Positions 26,053 through 38,391 of a stretch of 64,000 bases of DNA are shown piece after piece. Each line of letters starts with the position of its first letter. Within the stretch, counting starts at the first letter, position 1. The position numbers and the translations under genes were made by a program. Origin of the DNA: Certhia americana (Eukaryota > Chordata > Aves > Passeriformes > Certhiidae); NCBI GenBank assembly GCA_018697195.1, contig CM031879.1, positions 36,691,408 to 36,755,407 on the forward strand, written 5' to 3'. The notes under the pieces are model-generated. The model did no database searches. It was not told the DNA's origin and saw nothing but the letters and a program-made list of their open reading frames with translations.

Positions 26053-29000
26053 TACATGGCAGACTAACTATTCATGAGCTGTTGTCAAATGTAGCAAATA
26101 AACCAACTGGATCAGAAGAGAAGAAATCTTCAATCTTTTCCAGTTATAACAATATTGGAATATGAGTTCTAGAATTAGTTAAAAACATTTCATATTCTCT
26201 TCAGAGAGCTTAATGTTCTCATGAAAACATTTTATATCCTAGTAAGTATTGAAATAGAAATAATTATTCTCTAGTTTGAGCTCACTGTGGTTCAATATTG
26301 TTCCAAGAGAGCACATACAAAACCTGGAACTGCTCAAGTTTTATGTAAAGTGTTTGTCTAAAGGAGAGAGGCAATGCTTTAGCCCTTACAGAATGTATCA
26401 GGATTTCCAGGTGATCTTTTTCTAAGGGATATGGCTGTTTTCAACTCTTACTTTAACAGAAAATCATGCGTTATAAATACATCCTCTTAGACAAAGTTAC
26501 TCTTCCTTTCCAGAGGATGCATATTTTATTTTCATAATTTAACCTTTCTAACTTCTAAAATTGACTTGTTCACATTAAATTCAAAATTGTACTTACTTTA
26601 TTTGGGCTTTGAAAATACTAAATATGTTTCCACTGGACATATTCTGTTGCTGATTTTGAAAGTATCCACTTAGGCATGAGAAGTGGCATAGTTTTTATAA
26701 GCTACCTCTGTGATCATAATTCCTGTGAAACTATTTTCAAGAAAGTGTGTCATTATTTTATTTATTTTAAATTTTTCTCCCTACTCCCTCCCTCCTGTCA
26801 TCTACCTGCCTTTAAACCTTTATGGCTGTGTCTCTCCCAAGAGATGATTTCATTTCTTTTGTTTTGTAATCACTTGAGGGTCAAGCATTCTTGGTGAGAT
26901 GTTCAGAAAATGTAGTGATGTGTCATATATTTATTACTTCTGAGGGTTTAAAGGAGCCTGACTGTCAGAGCACATTGAACATTGTTCTCTGATAAATAGC
27001 AATTCTTTTACGTGACCTAAGTGGTGGTAACAGTCCTCAGTTGAGAAAGTTGTGGATGTAGCTCATTTGTTATCATCCAGGTGGAGAACTACAGCTTGCC
27101 AGTGTAGTTCTGATCTTCTTAAACATTTTGTAATTCTATTAAGTTCTTTTGTTGCTTCCTAAGCTAATACACATTTTCCTTAGATGGATCTGATTTAAGA
27201 AAAACAAGATTTTTCATGATCTCAAAACTGGTGACTTTCCTCATAAGATTTCAGAGTGTGTGAGCAGCACACTAAATAAGATATTCTGGAGAACAAATTT
27301 GAATTGGTCCACTACATTAGTATTGATTTTTTTGTCCTTTCATGCTTCCCTGAATAAATGTGGAAGTAACTGCATGAAGCACAAACCAAAAGCCACTGTC
27401 AGTGTAAGTACACTACTTAGCAGTAGTCTGCTTATGTTTAGCACTTGTTTGATATCCAGACAGCAATAAAATTAAATCAGGGTAAGTATTCAGTCCAGCA
27501 CAAAGCATGGTCTTCAGCAAAACCCATTTATTTCATGCTGTCAGATACAGACAGATTATTGAAAATTGCTTGCTTTAACAGTATAAACATTTTTTCTTTA
27601 ATTTCATGAAAACAGTTCACCTTAGATAACATGTAATGGAAAATTTTCTACAACCTCTTTCAAATATTGCCTCCCCTCCTAATCCTTGTGCATTAACCAA
27701 AAATTGAAAATTTGCCAAAAACGTTTAACATCATTGCAAATGTGCTATTTTGAGATTTAACATTATATATGGAGTTAATGTTTTTTTCCGTTGTCTAGGA
27801 TAAAAGCTTAAGTGTGTGATTTTCAAATCTTGAAAATACTTGTAGTCTTGCCCTTGTAAGTCCATGGAAATCTTAAATAACCACTCATCCAATACTCTAA
27901 TTTTTTGAATATAGATGTTATAATTAATATAGTAAATAAGTTCATGTGTCTAAAGAAAAAGTGTGGAATGACTGATTTTTTTTTTTTCTAATTAAATTTA
28001 ATTAATTGCATTTGCTATGATTCTAGAATACCTTTTTTTGAAATACCTTGCAGAAATATGCCATAAATGTAGAAGCATATTACAGAGGAATTAACTTTTA
28101 CATTTATCTTCTCTAGTGATTAACAAATTGTTCTATTACTTGTATTTTTGAGTTCCTAATCCTCTTTGTGGGTTTTGGAATTATGTTGAGTGTCTGCAAG
28201 TACCAAAGAAATGCCTCTGTTACAGGAAGTTGTTCTGAACTAAGTGGATCCAGAATGTTATGTTTTGGAAGTAAATCTTGTTTGTTACCAATCTCATAAT
28301 CAATGCTGCATCCAGTAACGGCCTAAAAAGGGAACTGGGATAAACAATCATAAGAGATGGCAAGAGAAAGGGTTACAGGCAGTCAGATTTTATAGAGCTA
28401 GATCTTCTTAATTTGGAAGTACTTCTCACATTACCTTGTACTTCTTGTGTGAGAATTAGACTTAGAAGTTTCTAGGGGGAAAAAAAATTAACAGCCTGAA
28501 GAGAAAATAGCCCCACAGAATATTGAAATTCTACTTTACGGACAGTAGGTGGATTTGTAAAGAGACTAAGAGGAAGTTGACTCATAAAATCCTCTATCAA
28601 TTAATCATTTAAAGATATTTAAGTCCTGAAACATGTATAAGCACTAAATTGCAGCATCTTACCCAAATCATTAATTTAGTGACTTTTTCTTAGGTTAAGC
28701 CAGGTTTTGATGAACTGATTTAATATTTCAGTTCATATATTTATAGCCATATTGCTCAGGCATCCCATTCAAATTTAAAATGATTTTCCAGACTTAATAA
28801 TCAAATACTAATGGAACTGTCCACAAAGTTACTAGAGAAACACTGGTGGATAGTCAGTAATAAAGGATTTGGGGGATTCATATTAAAGAGTGAGACACTC
28901 TTCAGTTCAGTTGAACTATAGGAAATTTCTTTGATTGAATTTTTATGCTTTTATTTCTCATGTATTTATTAAAATAAACAGTAATTAAGCAGTAAGATAG

Positions 29001-31012
29001 CTACTAATGGAGTTTGAAGCATTTCTGATGGGAAAAAAGAATCTAACATCTAATATTAATCAAATGCTAAGTTAGCAAAAAAATTGCCTGAAAGAATCCA
29101 TCACCATTTTAAGCATGTGATGACATTAACCTTTATAATTTTTTTAAATTATATTCTGTTTCACAGTAAGAGGTGGGAAAAGGTCTAAGGCTGCAACTTC
29201 AGGTAGTTAGAAGAAAATTATTAGCTAGTTTAGGTCCAAAAGTTGGTCTGCTCTGTATTTTTTCAGAAAGTTCAGATGCAGTTGTGCTATACCAAAACTA
29301 CAGTTCTGAAGAGAACTGAGTTTGTCAGAGCCACTTAAAGCTGCTTCTCTGTTGCTCATTATTCAAGGGCTAAAGTTGGACTGTTCATGAATTTCTGCTG
29401 TTAGATTTGAACAAGAAGAGGTGCTTCTAATAAATGGCTGTAACCCACAATATTTTGGCAGTCTTCCTGTAACTGATAGTGAGAGTATCTGTGTGTACCT
29501 TTCACATTTCAAAATCCATTTGGGGCAGGGTTCTTTCTCTATTTGTCCTTGTGCTTTCCTTTTGAAGTGAGCAACAGGTGAGTGTGATACTCAGCTCTCA
29601 TTAAACATGATGCTCCTTTATTTACTTCGAACCCCCACTACTGAAAGGTTGAAATCACACACATCAAGCTAGTTTTTGAAGTTTGCACTTTGGTGTGTTG
29701 ATAACTAAATAACAGCTCACCTGGTGGGAGACTTTGATTGCCTGTCAAGGCCGATCAGGAGTCACTGGCAGAGAAAACACTTATTCCAGCAAAGTATTCC
29801 TAGTGTAGATATGGTCAAGTAATCACAAAGACCTTCTTAGATGAAAAGAGCCTCCATGCAGGGTATTTGTTAGCAGGCATGGAGAGAGTGCTTTTGCTGT
29901 CACTTATCTACCATTCTGAGACTGCCTTACTCAAATGATAAAGGTGGGCTTATTTGTCTTACTCAGTTGATGACAGGGTAAAAAATACAGTTTTAAGTCA
30001 TGTCTTCCAATATGATAATGATGAAACTTAACAAATGATCAGAGGAAAGAAGTGAACATCTTGCCTTCATTCTTAAAGCAAAGCAAAAAGGTCATGAACA
30101 GGGTGAATGTAGGAGGAGGTCACTGCTGGCAGTTTTCTTCCATAACCATTGAAAAACAAGGTCTCCTTTGAGTGGAGAATATTTGCGTTTTGGAGCTCCA
30201 AACACAGCTTCAGATTGGAGGCCTCGCATTTATTGCTCCAAGGTCACAGGAATCTAGAGTTCTTTTCTTTCTAACCTATGAAAAGGCATGTTTTCTCCTG
30301 AATGAAAAGTATTTCTCTGTGATCTGTGTTCTTCACTAAAATGTAAAGTTAATTAGGTTTCTTATGATGCTGTGCTTTCTTTTTGTTTTGAGCCTGCTGT
30401 AAAACTGGCATTCTGCTTTCATCAGAAATTCAGTAGTTGGGCTGAATTTTAGCTCAGCTATTGCTTAATGAAATTGGATTACTATTGCATAGGAAGCAAA
30501 GCACTCATGTGTCAACTTGTTTAAACACTGTAGAAACTTGAAACAAAAACATTGTCCCTATCTGAAATAATTTCATGGTGAAGTAAATGTTCCAGACAAA
30601 TGCTGTTTTAAGTCTTTCAGGAATGTGTAGGGAGATGGTGAACCTCCTCCATGAGGGTTCCCAGGTCACAGCATTGTGAAAGGGAGCATGACTTCACTTT
30701 TGCCACGTTGATGCAACACTTTATAAAGTCATGGGCAGAAAAATTAGACATCATTATGGATCACGCCTGGCTTGCTGGCAGCTTTGGCAGCCCACACTCT
30801 ACTGCTAGTGTGGATTTGTAATGTCATTATCTAGACACAAATAAATAACATGCAGCAGGATTTGGGTCCTTTTTTCCCAAACTTTCTTCATTATTTTAAT
30901 GTTACCTTTATGCCACAGGTAAGCAATCAAAGCTTAGTTACAATATTTTCTACAGGACCGCTGCAGTGCCAGAAAATTATATATGATTACTGAAATCTAC
31001 CTTTTTGTATTT

Positions 31013-31049
31013 AAAAAAAAAAAAAAAAAAACAAAAACCAAACAAACAA
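31013..31049. repeat. poly(A) run of 19 with A-rich extension
   Basis: Nineteen A residues (31013-31031) run into ACAAAAACC and AAACAAACAAG. It resembles a decayed poly(A) tail, but no retroposed gene or SINE is recognised just upstream. Confidence 0.85.
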
Positions 31050-31792
31050 GTACAAGAAAGTTGCCATTGCCTTTAACAATTATTTGTTTGAACTGTCCAG
31101 GCAAGGAATTGCCTAGAGACCTCATGGATGTATTTGCAGATTATGGCAGCCAAAAGCTGAAGGTGTGAGGTGGAATATCTTAGACATTGCCACTGTTCCA
31201 ATGCCTCTTTGTTGCTGAAGACAGTTTCTTTCCTTGGTGACAAGATAGATAAAGTGGAAAAATCTATATAGAAAAATCTTTATGACAGTGTGACTTCTCA
31301 TTAAAGTGGGGATGGTGGTAGCAAACCATATTTGAGTGCATAAACTCTACACTGCACTCTGTTAGAATGTAAAAAAGGAAGAATGTGTGGATTTCAGTGG
31401 ATTCCAAATTTTTTTTCCAGTAAGACATTTTTTTCTGGCTTCTGTGTTAGTTTCAGAATTATTTGCATAATGTCATTTTCTCTGCTTGGTTTAATAAAAA
31501 TTAAATTGAAGCACAAACTTTAAATTACTTTTGTGGTAATAGTAAAATCTGGTTTGTTCAGAGATTGTTCAGAGTAAATTACCATATAAAGAAGGGAAAT
31601 AGAATTGGGAAAAATGTAAATGGGGGCACAAAAAACTTGGACTAAAGAAAGATACGGTGAAAAGCGAATGCTTTGCATTTAGGTGAGCGTGTTTTAACTT
31701 AAACCTTGTGTCAAAATTCAACCAGCTTTCAGCCACTGTAATGGAATTTTGAAGTTGACTGTTCTGAACTAGAGAAACATTTTGGTTTGACA

Positions 31793-31825
31793 AAACATGG
31801 ATTGACATGGAAACATGGATTGACA
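31793..31825. repeat. 15-bp direct repeat, period 18
   Basis: AAACATGGATTGACA occurs at 31793-31807 and 31811-31825 without mismatch. Confidence 0.85.
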
Positions 31826-32791
31826 AAACATTTGTCAAAAACAGTACACAGACACTTAAAATAACAGGCTGTCCTTATTCCAGTTCTGTTATATAATTTA
31901 GTACATAACACAACTGATGACAACTGAAATTTTCAATTATCTCTAGAGCAATTTTGCTATAAACAGCATTAATACTTCTGGTTGTAGCAATATACTTAAT
32001 TTTTGCACTTTAGGTTTAGCTCTTGATGTGAAAATAGTTCATTTTTTTGTTCTCTGCTGTCTATCAGCATGTATGTCAATCAAGCAGGTGATGAACATGT
32101 GCCTGTTAGGGGTTATATTTAAGGTAATCAACTCACTTCATGTAGGCTTCTAAACAGATGGTTTCTTTTGGTCCCCAGAAAGATAATGTGGATTTGAACT
32201 GCTGATATGAGTGTGAAAGAATCTGTTTATATCCACCAATCTCCTCATTCTAGCTTCTATCTATTAAAATATTGAAGACACAGATTTTATTCTGTATGAA
32301 CAAAGCATATGAAAAATCACTGCACTGGATTAATAAGTAATTAGTGAAATTTCCTTCAATTAAAATGGAACACACGAGCCTGCAGCCTTGCATATTTAGT
32401 GCATTCTTTAAAGTAAAGTAGGCACCAGAATAACTTAAGACAGAGCTGTAGTACAAAATTCTACAGCATATATTACTCTGATAATTTTTGACAGGGTTTT
32501 CCTTTTTACACCTTTCTTTTTCTGATGGTTCTTTTAAGGGTTTTCTAGGTTGTGTTTTTCACTAGATTTGTTCAGTTTCTCAACCATTTATCAAATAGCT
32601 TTGCATTCAGAACAGAAATATACTGCCTAAGTTATTTCTGGTAATGTAAATGAAATGTGAGACTCATCTCACAGATTTTGGTGATAATGAGATACCTGTT
32701 CTTTCCATTATGAATATTCTTGCTATCCAATGACAGATTTAAGGTGCACACTGTGGACCACATTTTTCTCTTTCTCTCCACAAGCAATATA

Positions 32792-32827
32792 ATACGCTTG
32801 AATCTTACTTCTATACGCTTGAATCTT
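32792..32827. repeat. 15-bp direct repeat, period 21
   Basis: ATACGCTTGAATCTT occurs at 32792-32806 and 32813-32827 without mismatch. Each copy keeps a CpG, which fits a recent duplication. Confidence 0.85.
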
Positions 32828-34248
32828 GACTTGCTATATCCCTGAAAATTCCTGTGGTCAGGAACTACACACTTAGTTAGTATATGTTGCTGGATGCAAT
32901 GTAGTATAAAGACATCAGGGATAGATTTAAATCAAATATTCTGATGAAAAGTATTTAGTACTGACCAGAAAATCATGAAAAAGTGTATACACTCTGAAAT
33001 GGTGGTGTTTTCGTTTTGCATAAATTTATTTTTTCGGTATGGAAAGAAAGGAACTGGTTATGGAATTGATTTTCACTGAAACTGCCACAGGTGGGAAAGA
33101 CAAATTCCTTCAATGCAGTTAAAATTCATACTTCAAACATTAGCACTTACTTTGACAGCCCTTTGTGATAAAAAGCGTTGGTAGTACATCCAAGTACAAA
33201 TGGTATGGCTGAGTATTTAAGGAAAGGATTGATCTGTGGCTATATACAGAATTAAATTTGCAGTGTGTTCAAGGTTGATTCTGGCAAGGAAAGCTGATAC
33301 TTCTCTCAACAGGCAAATTCTTGGGAAGCTTATCAATCAAAAGTATTTTCATGGAAACCAAGTAAAAAATTACAAATTTAAAATGAAATTGCTGGAGGTT
33401 TTGTTTGTTTCTTTACTGAAATACCTCGATCAGTAGCATTTGGAGGTTTTTCACTTTACTCAGCTGATTGCACTAAAAGAAACCAAATCCATTTCTCCAG
33501 ATACTGTATTGAATTAGTGTTACTTTTGCAGTTAGGATTTTAGTGAACACAGGAGAACTTTCTTTCTTAATCAAAGGTAAATAGAGAAAATACTATTTCT
33601 TATCAAATGCAGAGCAACTTAAAAGGGTCATTGTTTGCAGAAATCAATCATCTCTTGTTATGAACCTCTCAGTATTTGGGATGAGAAGGCTTTTTAAGCC
33701 TCACTTTACAGAATTAAATTGCTTACATGATAGCTACTTCTGTCTTGAATTTAACTTTCTAGTTTTTTGTAAGGAAAAAATGAAACAAAATCTTTATTCT
33801 GTGTTTTTGCAGGTAATAATACTGAGAAAATGATCACATATTTATCCTTAAAAAATAAAAAAATCAGCACGACATGATCAGTCTCATGACTTGGAGTTTG
33901 TAGCTTCTGAATACATGGTGATAACAGCACAGAGTAGTTTTTCTTAACAAACATTTCATCATTCTCAATTTAAGCAGAAATAAGGAGAGCATTCAAACAT
34001 ACTTGTGTTAAAGCATATCCTCGCATAAGAGGCTTCTGCAGTAAAAGCGTTTCTGTTGTGTGTTGTGTATTTAAATAGTTAAACCAGCTGCTCAAAACAA
34101 ATATGACCATGATCTGTATTTATCATAGTAATGCTTCTGTCCATGGAATAGCAGATACAATTATTTTATCACAGTGTAATATGGAGTAAGCCATCTCTAC
34201 TTGTGGAGGATTATGCATATCTATAAGGAAGGATTCAACCTGAACCTG

Positions 34249-34309
34249 TTTGGTTGGTTGGTTGGTTGGTTTTGGTTTGGGGTGTGTGTGTGTTTTGTTT
34301 TGTTTTTTA
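34249..34309. repeat. (TTGG)n then (GT)n and T-rich low complexity
   Basis: Several perfect TTGG units are followed by TTTTGGTTTGGGG, a GTGTGTGTGTG run and TTTTG repeats. It is a compound microsatellite, and the plus strand is G/T only over most of its length. Confidence 0.9.
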
Positions 34310-35447
34310 TTTACTTGGTTGTTAACTTAATGCATTATTTTCAGTGCTGGGATGAAAATACCCACACCTTGGTTACTGCATAGTGATAGGATGTAAAGGA
34401 CTTACTAGGGAACTTTTCCACACTATGCTACTGGGAGTTGTGATTGACTGATGTTACCTCACCTTTCACAGCCACGAGGATCTCTCCAATTTTCCTGTCA
34501 CAAACTATAACTATAAACATTTTTCCCTTAGGTAGAGTCTCAATTTCTAACAAGAAAAAATCTACTTCATTTTAAATTCTGAAACAGTTAGAATTATCAT
34601 TCTCTTATTACTTTTCCTTTTTGTTCTTTTGGTCAGAATGCAGGAAGATAGAAAAATTAAAATTTATGGGATCAAAAGTGTTAAAAGTTCATATTTGGCT
34701 TGAGTAGAAAACAGTTTACTCCATACTAAAACTCACTGTACAGAAGCAACAGGGTAGGAATTCGTGAGAGTTCACAGTTTTGGACTTCAACAAAGGCAGA
34801 CATTTTTCAGTGCATGGTATACATACATGACTTAGTCATGTATAGTTTCTTTCATCGTCAGTGAAGTAGACACTTCAATAGGATATCTGCTCTTGATACT
34901 TACTTTCAGAGAAGGCTGTGCTCTGGAACTCAGCAGGTTCATCCAGTACAGCCAATAACAATTCTGTAGTCTATTGACTCGTATCCAAAATTAAGAAAGA
35001 TTACGAGTTATAATTAAAGAGTTGTTAATTCATCTATAGTATATTTAAGTCCTTTTGATTTCTTTGAAAATAATAATTTATTCACCGTAAGGTTTTGTAA
35101 CAATAGGATTTAGCTTGTACTCATCCATTACAAAATTCTGTGGCTATTGCAGCCACTGACAGTTCAGAATGTGGGGTATAGTTTTTTGTGTTCATGTGTT
35201 TTGCTGTATATTCATAGTCCTAACTCACTTCTAGCCAAGTTTACTTGTCTTGGTGCTGCTTCAGTACCATAAGCTGTCGTACTATATCCACCATTGATTT
35301 GCTTTTAAAGTCTTGCTTCTATCCAGAACTGGATATGTTATAGAAATGGGCAAGTATCAGGAAGATGATAATTAAATAATTGTCTAATTCCCTAGCATAT
35401 TCAGATTGTATTTTAACTTTAACATCTTCAGCAAAGATGACAGAAAG

Positions 35448-35498
35448 TTTCCTTCCTTTCTTCCTTCCTTCCTGCCTTCCTTCCTCTCTGTCTTTCTC
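35448..35498. repeat. (TTCC)n microsatellite
   Basis: Repeated TTCC units broken by TTTC and TGCC variants, continuing into a CT-rich tail. The plus strand is almost entirely pyrimidine. Confidence 0.9.
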
Positions 35499-37599
35499 AT
35501 AAAGCATGGATTCTTCTTAGTCATCCCCAGAAACCACATTTCTAAGAGTGATCACCTCCTTTCTTCCACATCTGGCTCTATTCTTCTCATGTTTTTCATT
35601 TTTCTTTCCCCTAAGAATTCCATAATGAAAGGGCAAAAGGATATTCAGTTGTTATTTTTGATGTACACAGGTAAATTTGACCTTACAGGCTAGACCTAGC
35701 TATCCAGCTTTTCCTGTTAGTTATCTTAAGCTTCACATTAGTGAAACATTATTTTTGTCTCAGGATGGAAGGAAGCGGGAGCTGCTGCTTCCTCAGTTAA
35801 CTTTAAATTTAAATGATGACATGTTAGTTGCTCATGCTTTCGAAATGTCAGTCTAGCTAGTATCACTTTTCAGAATGGTAAGTAAAAGAATACGCTGTTG
35901 CCTCCTGAGCAAATTGAGTACCTGAGGTGACCTCCAAACTTAACATTGCTGCTTGTCTTTGGTTTAAATTTCTCTTTATGTCATTGTTAAGCACACTTGA
36001 TTCTTCAGGATACCACAAGAAGCAGCACAGATGTACTGCTTGTGTAAATAATTGTAGAGTACTGACAATTGTAGTTGAGGATGTCTTTAAGCTATCTGTC
36101 TTCTTATGAAATGTGTTCTCTTTGGTAAGCTAGTTCATTCCCATAAAAGACATGAACTAGACTGGAGAGTCTTTCCATTAATGAGTTTTCTGGGCTGTGC
36201 AGAATAGCTATTAAGATGAAAAAAATGTGACTTGGTACAGTTAAATTAGATTTGTTACTACTCACAAGTGAACTCCCTTGTGGTAGCTGGAGCAAGCTTC
36301 TAAAGGAGATGAAGAAAACAGAGCATGAGGCACACAGCAATTTTTCATTGTTATTACAGGTGACGTATCTAAACTGGCAGTATGCAGGCATAGGAAGGGC
36401 ATATAAATAGAAATAAGAATTTATTCAGACTTTTTCAAAAGCATCAACAGAAGTAAGAAGAATGAACTGTAGTGGGATGTGTGAATGAACATCTTCATCA
36501 TCTTTAGGTAGCTATCTTTCAATGCCAAAAATAAAAAAAAAAAACATACTGGAGAGAAAAATAGTTTTACACCTTTGTTCTGCAGCAATTCAAAACCCAA
36601 ACATGACATTCATGGAAAATCTGTAAAAACTTCTTGTAGTTTCTAATATCATGTGCATATTACAGTCATTTTTCATTTTGAAAAGAATGAAATTACTAAC
36701 AACCATTTCAAGGAAAACGTTTTTCACAGTAGACTGGATCTTTCTGTTCCAGGGTTATTCTAAGAATCTGTGAATTTCCTGCCACCTTATATTTCAGTAG
36801 TATTAGATTAGAAGTTGTTGGGTGCTAAGAACTACAAGTTTTTGCCACTGCCTGGTAGATTAACTTGACATCTTTTGGGATGTTTGACTGCCGAGTTAGA
36901 GGACTCCTGGCAAAACTGGGCAATGGTGAATATACATACCCTCACTTTCTTTAAACTACCTAATTGTAACTGAAATGAGGCTTCTGTAGCACAAACATTT
37001 TGAGATATAAATGTGTTATTAGAGCACAAATAGGTTTGTACAAAGTCAATGGCTTTTTCATTAATTTTCCTCCTTGTAGACGTAGAAGAGGATTTTTCCT
37101 CGCCTTGGCGTTCATTTTGTACTAGGTCAGGCACACAATCATCATGTAGTAAACTGGTACAGCAGTCACAGCAAAGACCCATCTGTTCTGATTAACACTT
37201 CTATGTCCTGCAAAAGATTATTACTCTGTCATATAAAGTGGTTGGTTTTTTACCATGTTCTTAGTATTTGTATATGGAGGCGACTTCCCTCAGCTTGCTA
37301 GTTAGCCCACTGCTCATTCCTAGAAAAGTTTTACTTTTCAGTGTATCAGACCTAGACAACAAAGAAATTGTGGCCAAGTAGGAAAGTTTCTCCACTGCAA
37401 GTGTGAAAAAGGAGATATTTTATCACAAGTTGAAGACATCCTTTTCTTCTCTGCAGTGTTGTCCTTTTGTCCTTTTCTGAAATGCAAGTATTTTTCCAAA
37501 CAAGAGGGAAAATATCTTTGGCTACTGTCACAGTCAAACTTGAAAAGTAAAGTTTGCATTGTAACTGCTTCTGATAACAGACAGGATGTCAATTTGCCC

Positions 37600-37770
37600 A
37601 AGTGAACCTGGGAGTTTCACAGTAATAGCAGCAGGGGGAGAAGCACAAGGCCTGGCCTCCACAGTGTCCCAGGGCAGCCACAGTCTGCTGGCCACCACTG
37701 TCCCTTTTGGGGGGCACTCCTGGACCTGGCACACAGGTTGTGGAGGTTTCTGTAGGTAGGGCATTGAGAG
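37600..37770. other. G+C-richer patch of unknown origin
   Basis: In a region near one-third G+C, this stretch is clearly richer in G and C. Blocks include CACAAGGCCTGGCCTCCACA and TGGACCTGGCACACAGG. On the minus strand it reads open in more than one frame for about 75 codons, but neither translation shows a known domain. An AATAAA lies just beyond it on the minus strand, within TATTTATTGAA at about 37786-37796. It could be a fragment of an unrecognised transposon, a non-coding exon, or a conserved element. I cannot choose between them. Confidence 0.3.
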
Positions 37771-38367
37771 GAAGGTAAGGACTGTATTTATTGAACATGC
37801 AGATTACCACCTTTGCCAGAAATATGGCAAGTTGAAATGGGAATAAAATGGTTCAAAAGTGGGGTTTTGCTGCTTCACAGTCTAATGGCAGTGGAAGAGG
37901 TCTCAGCAACTAAATTTACCAGACAAATTCCTTAAATTTATATCTCAGAAGCTCAAAAGACTGTACAGCCTCGAAGAATAAGGAATCAAAGTTTCTCTGA
38001 AGATATGGAGCTTGAAATCAATATGATGGTTAAGTCTTGTTCTGACTTTTTCTATTAATACAACTTGTCTTGAAAAGTATACAGTCAATCTATTTTGATT
38101 CCATATTTGTATCATCAAATTATACCTCTTGTACTTTCATCTGTTTTTTCTTCAGTGCAAGTATGAAACAGCCTGATAAGATTAAATAATATCACACTGC
38201 TAAGCAACTATTGCTTCCTAAAAAAATGAAATAAGAAGAATTGACAATTTCATCAGTTTTCCTGAAGAACTTCTAAATTTGCAGTGATATAAGCAAGTTT
38301 TTTACCTGCCAGGTACTTGCAGTGGAGTGTCAGATTGGCTGTTTATATATACAAAATATTTTTGCAC

Positions 38368-38391
38368 TTTTTTTTTTTTAAAAAAAAAAAA
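38368..38391. repeat. T12A12 palindrome
   Basis: Twelve T (38368-38379) are followed directly by twelve A (38380-38391), a perfect self-complementary run. Such runs are prone to slippage and sequencing error. Confidence 0.9.

Larger units (their letters stand above)
19869..31012. other. unique AT-rich non-coding DNA, no gene seen
   Basis: No gene or clear interspersed repeat is recognised. It contains a 14-bp period duplication at 22829-22854, a G/T-rich low-complexity stretch at 24749-24801, and a 44-base purine tract at 26009-26052. Two stretches rich in regulatory-type motifs, about 29550-29800 and 30630-30860, are discussed as candidate conserved non-coding elements. Frames of 90-103 codons here have no recognisable domain. 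Confidence 0.55.

Noticed and set aside
31013..31049. Poly(A) tail of a processed pseudogene or SINE
   Set aside because: No retroposed body or target duplication could be recognised upstream of the A run.
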